Origin: an uncultured Collinsella sp.
GTDB lineage: Bacteria > Actinomycetota > Coriobacteriia > Coriobacteriales > Coriobacteriaceae
Assembly (NCBI GenBank): GCA_900757205.1
Contig: CAAENA010000091.1
Span: 1 to 5,853 of the forward strand
Length of the DNA: 5,853 nucleotides
Direction: 5' to 3'
Shown: positions 4,898-5,853 of the stretch, piece by piece
Layout of the letters: the number at the start of each line of letters is the position of its first letter
Numbering within the stretch: position 1 is the first letter of the stretch
Program-made: the position numbers and the translations under genes
Notes under the pieces: model-generated
Told to the model about the DNA's origin: nothing
Seen by the model: the letters and a program-made list of their open reading frames with translations, nothing else
Databases searched by the model: none

Positions 4898-5378
4898 GCT
4901 GATAGTGCAGGTGCTTCTCGTCGATATCGGCCAGGTCGCGGTCGAGATAACGACGCGCAAGCCAGTTGGCCATGGGGAGGTTCTGGTCCAGGTAGTTGCC
5001 GCACTCCTCGGGAGCAGCGCCGGGGATATCGCCCTCAAAGCCAGCAACAAACTCGAACAGCTCACGCACAAGCGGCAAGATTTCCTCGCTCGTCAGCTCA
5101 CCAAAGACAACCAGGTAAAAGCCCGTGCGGCAGCCCATGGGACCAAAGTAGACAATGCGGCTCGACCACTCGGCATGATTGCGAAGGAACGTCGCGCCCA
5201 AATGCTCAATCGTGTGGCACTCGGCCGTGTTCATGACCGGCTCCTTGTTGGGCGTGGTCAGGCGCAGATCAAAGGTGGTGACGGCGGCGCCGGTCGCCGG
5301 ATCGCGGTCGATGCGGCTCACATACACGCCGGGCTCGAGCAGCAGATGGTCAACGGAAAAACTTGCGATACGCTCCAT
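4890..5378 (-). CDS. luxS: S-ribosylhomocysteine lyase LuxS (AI-2 synthesis)
   Basis: A 162-residue protein matching LuxS throughout. It converts S-ribosylhomocysteine to homocysteine and DPD, the precursor of autoinducer-2, in the activated methyl cycle; it is a cytoplasmic metal-dependent homodimer. Metal ligands are His55 and His59 in HTIEH and Cys126 in EECGNYLDQNLPMA; Glu58 and Cys83 (GPMGCRTGFY) match the catalytic pair. The N-terminus MERIASFSVDH...PGVYVSR and the LRLTTPN...MNTAECHTIEHLGATFLRN block are typical, and the length is usual for the family. The ATG at 5378 is chosen over the longer frame from 5444 because AGAGGA ends six bases upstream and homology begins here; the longer frame runs into the palindrome. 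All key residues are intact. Its role beyond methyl recycling, such as signalling, cannot be judged from sequence. Confidence 0.97.
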   Translation of the reverse strand: MERIASFSVDHLLLEPGVYVSRIDRDPATGAAVTTFDLRLTTPNKEPVMNTAECHTIEHLGATFLRNHAEWSSRIVYFGPMGCRTGFYLVVFGELTSEEILPLVRELFEFVAGFEGDIPGAAPEECGNYLDQNLPMANWLARRYLDRDLADIDEKHLHYQQA

Positions 5379-5400
5379 GGCAGTTCCTCTCGGCAGTTCA

Positions 5401-5475
5401 ATTTGGGACGGGGCTCTTTTAGCTGGTTCGAATGGTCGCACCAATCATACCAGTCAAAAAAGCCCCGTCCCAAAT
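5401..5475. repeat. 75-bp inverted repeat between kinase and luxS
   Basis: Perfect 15-base terminal arms, atttgggacggggct (5401-5415) and agccccgtcccaaat (5461-5475), enclose a centre that also pairs largely with itself: tttt/aaaa (5417-5420 with 5456-5459), ctggt/accag (5423-5427 with 5449-5453) and tggt/acca (5433-5436 with 5440-5443). The whole element could form one long imperfect hairpin or cruciform. It occupies over half of the kinase-luxS gap and ends 22 bp from the luxS start. It resembles a miniature mobile palindrome or repeated extragenic element. T-runs lie inside the arms rather than after them, so a simple terminator is unlikely. Confidence 0.8.
5444..5473 (-). promoter_or_regulatory. 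luxS: Candidate luxS promoter inside the inverted repeat
   Basis: On the minus strand TGG plus TATGAT (5444-5449) forms an extended -10 (TGnTATGAT, five of six at the hexamer). TTGGGA (5468-5473, four of six) lies 18 bases upstream in the terminal arm. The predicted transcript would start near 5437 and carry the left half of the palindrome in the luxS leader. No better candidate was found in 5379-5514. Confidence 0.4.
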
Positions 5476-5514
5476 GAGCTGCCCGGGAATAGCCTGCGGG
5501 CGCCGCGCAGCCGC

Positions 5515-5853
5515 CTAGGCAGTGTAAGCGATGGTCGCGTCGACGGCGTGACGCCAGCCGGCGATCTTTTTGGCTCGCTCGTCGGCAGGCATGGCAGGCT
5601 CCACGATGCCGCGGGCGCCGTAGACGTCAACGACATCGCGCGTGTACATGCCCAGCGCAATGCCGCAGGCCCAAGCCGCACCCAGACCGCTCATCTCGTC
5701 GTTGCTCGCAATGCGGATGGGCGAGCCGACCAGGTCGCTCTCAAACTGCATCAGGTATGCGTCGCGCGTGGGACCGCCGTCAACACGAAGCTCGGCCAGC
5801 GCCGCGCCCGAATCCTCGACCATCGCATCGATGACGTCGAAGATCTGATAGGC
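5515..5853 (-). CDS. FGGY-family carbohydrate kinase, glycerol-kinase-like, C-terminal part
   Basis: The last 112 residues of a kinase whose start lies beyond the right edge. The visible part begins AYQIFDVIDAMVEDSG, then ALAELRVDGGPTRDAYLMQFESDLVG (nucleotide-binding ATPase-fold block), NDEMSGLGAAWACGIALG and a C-terminal AGWRHAVDATIAY helix. These blocks are typical of FGGY kinases, and the EPAM...GWRHAV tail is most like glycerol kinases, which make glycerol-3-phosphate from glycerol and ATP. Without the N-terminal substrate-binding half, another polyol or sugar substrate is possible. The reading frame is intact to the TAG at 5515. No clear terminator follows before the 75-bp inverted repeat. 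Confidence 0.8.
   Translation of the reverse strand, partial: AYQIFDVIDAMVEDSGAALAELRVDGGPTRDAYLMQFESDLVGSPIRIASNDEMSGLGAAWACGIALGMYTRDVVDVYGARGIVEPAMPADERAKKIAGWRHAVDATIAYTA

Noticed and set aside
5379..5399. Direct repeat ggcagttc (5379-5386 and 5392-5399) around the luxS ribosome-binding site
   Set aside because: Only eight bases long and plausible by chance; no structure or known regulator supports a function.

Overview
The window looks like a piece of a Collinsella-type (Coriobacteriia, Actinomycetota) gut-bacterial chromosome. This rests on mixed to high GC, a LuxS in an actinobacterial-like sequence context, phosphotransferase (PTS) glycoside genes, and large GC-rich intergenic palindromes of the kind I associate with that genus. 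The genus is an inference, not a database result. All six recognisable genes lie on the minus strand, so reading order runs from high to low coordinates.

Right edge (5515-5853): the C-terminus of an FGGY-family sugar/glycerol kinase, cut by the window. Then comes a 75-bp near-complete inverted repeat (5401-5475) that may carry a promoter, followed by luxS (4890-5378), the AI-2/methyl-cycle enzyme.

Middle (about 1320-4800): a lower-GC block forms a self-contained regulated glycoside-uptake cassette. It begins with a riboregulatory leader: a 29-nt RAT-like antiterminator site (4763-4791) overlapping a strong intrinsic terminator (4702-4769). Next are licT (3847-4686), encoding a BglG/LicT antiterminator, a PTS EIIBC permease without an EIIA domain (2408-3778), and a cytoplasmic alpha/beta-hydrolase (1322-2302). 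A terminator-like hairpin separates the permease from the hydrolase. The simplest reading is that glycoside is imported and phosphorylated by EIIBC using EIIA from elsewhere, LicT lets transcription pass the leader terminator when substrate is present, and the hydrolase removes an ester group from the imported sugar.

Left (1-1321): a high-GC DUF4867 protein with a cupin-like pattern (554-1198), a 349-bp gap filled largely by three palindromic elements (358-390, 405-459, 481-543), and the start of a GH1 6-phospho-beta-glucosidase (1-204, truncated by the window) with its own plausible promoter. The GH1 enzyme fits as the hydrolase for phosphorylated beta-glucosides delivered by the EIIBC, although it sits outside the low-GC block.

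The observations most worth checking are the compact LicT leader, the G9 tract serving as the licT ribosome-binding site, the loss of one conserved PRD1 histidine in LicT, the tandem 80-bp-spaced palindromes, and the luxS-upstream inverted repeat with an embedded extended -10 sequence. I found no wholly new system. The unusual part is the combination of LicT, an EIIA-less EIIBC and an intracellular esterase-like enzyme.
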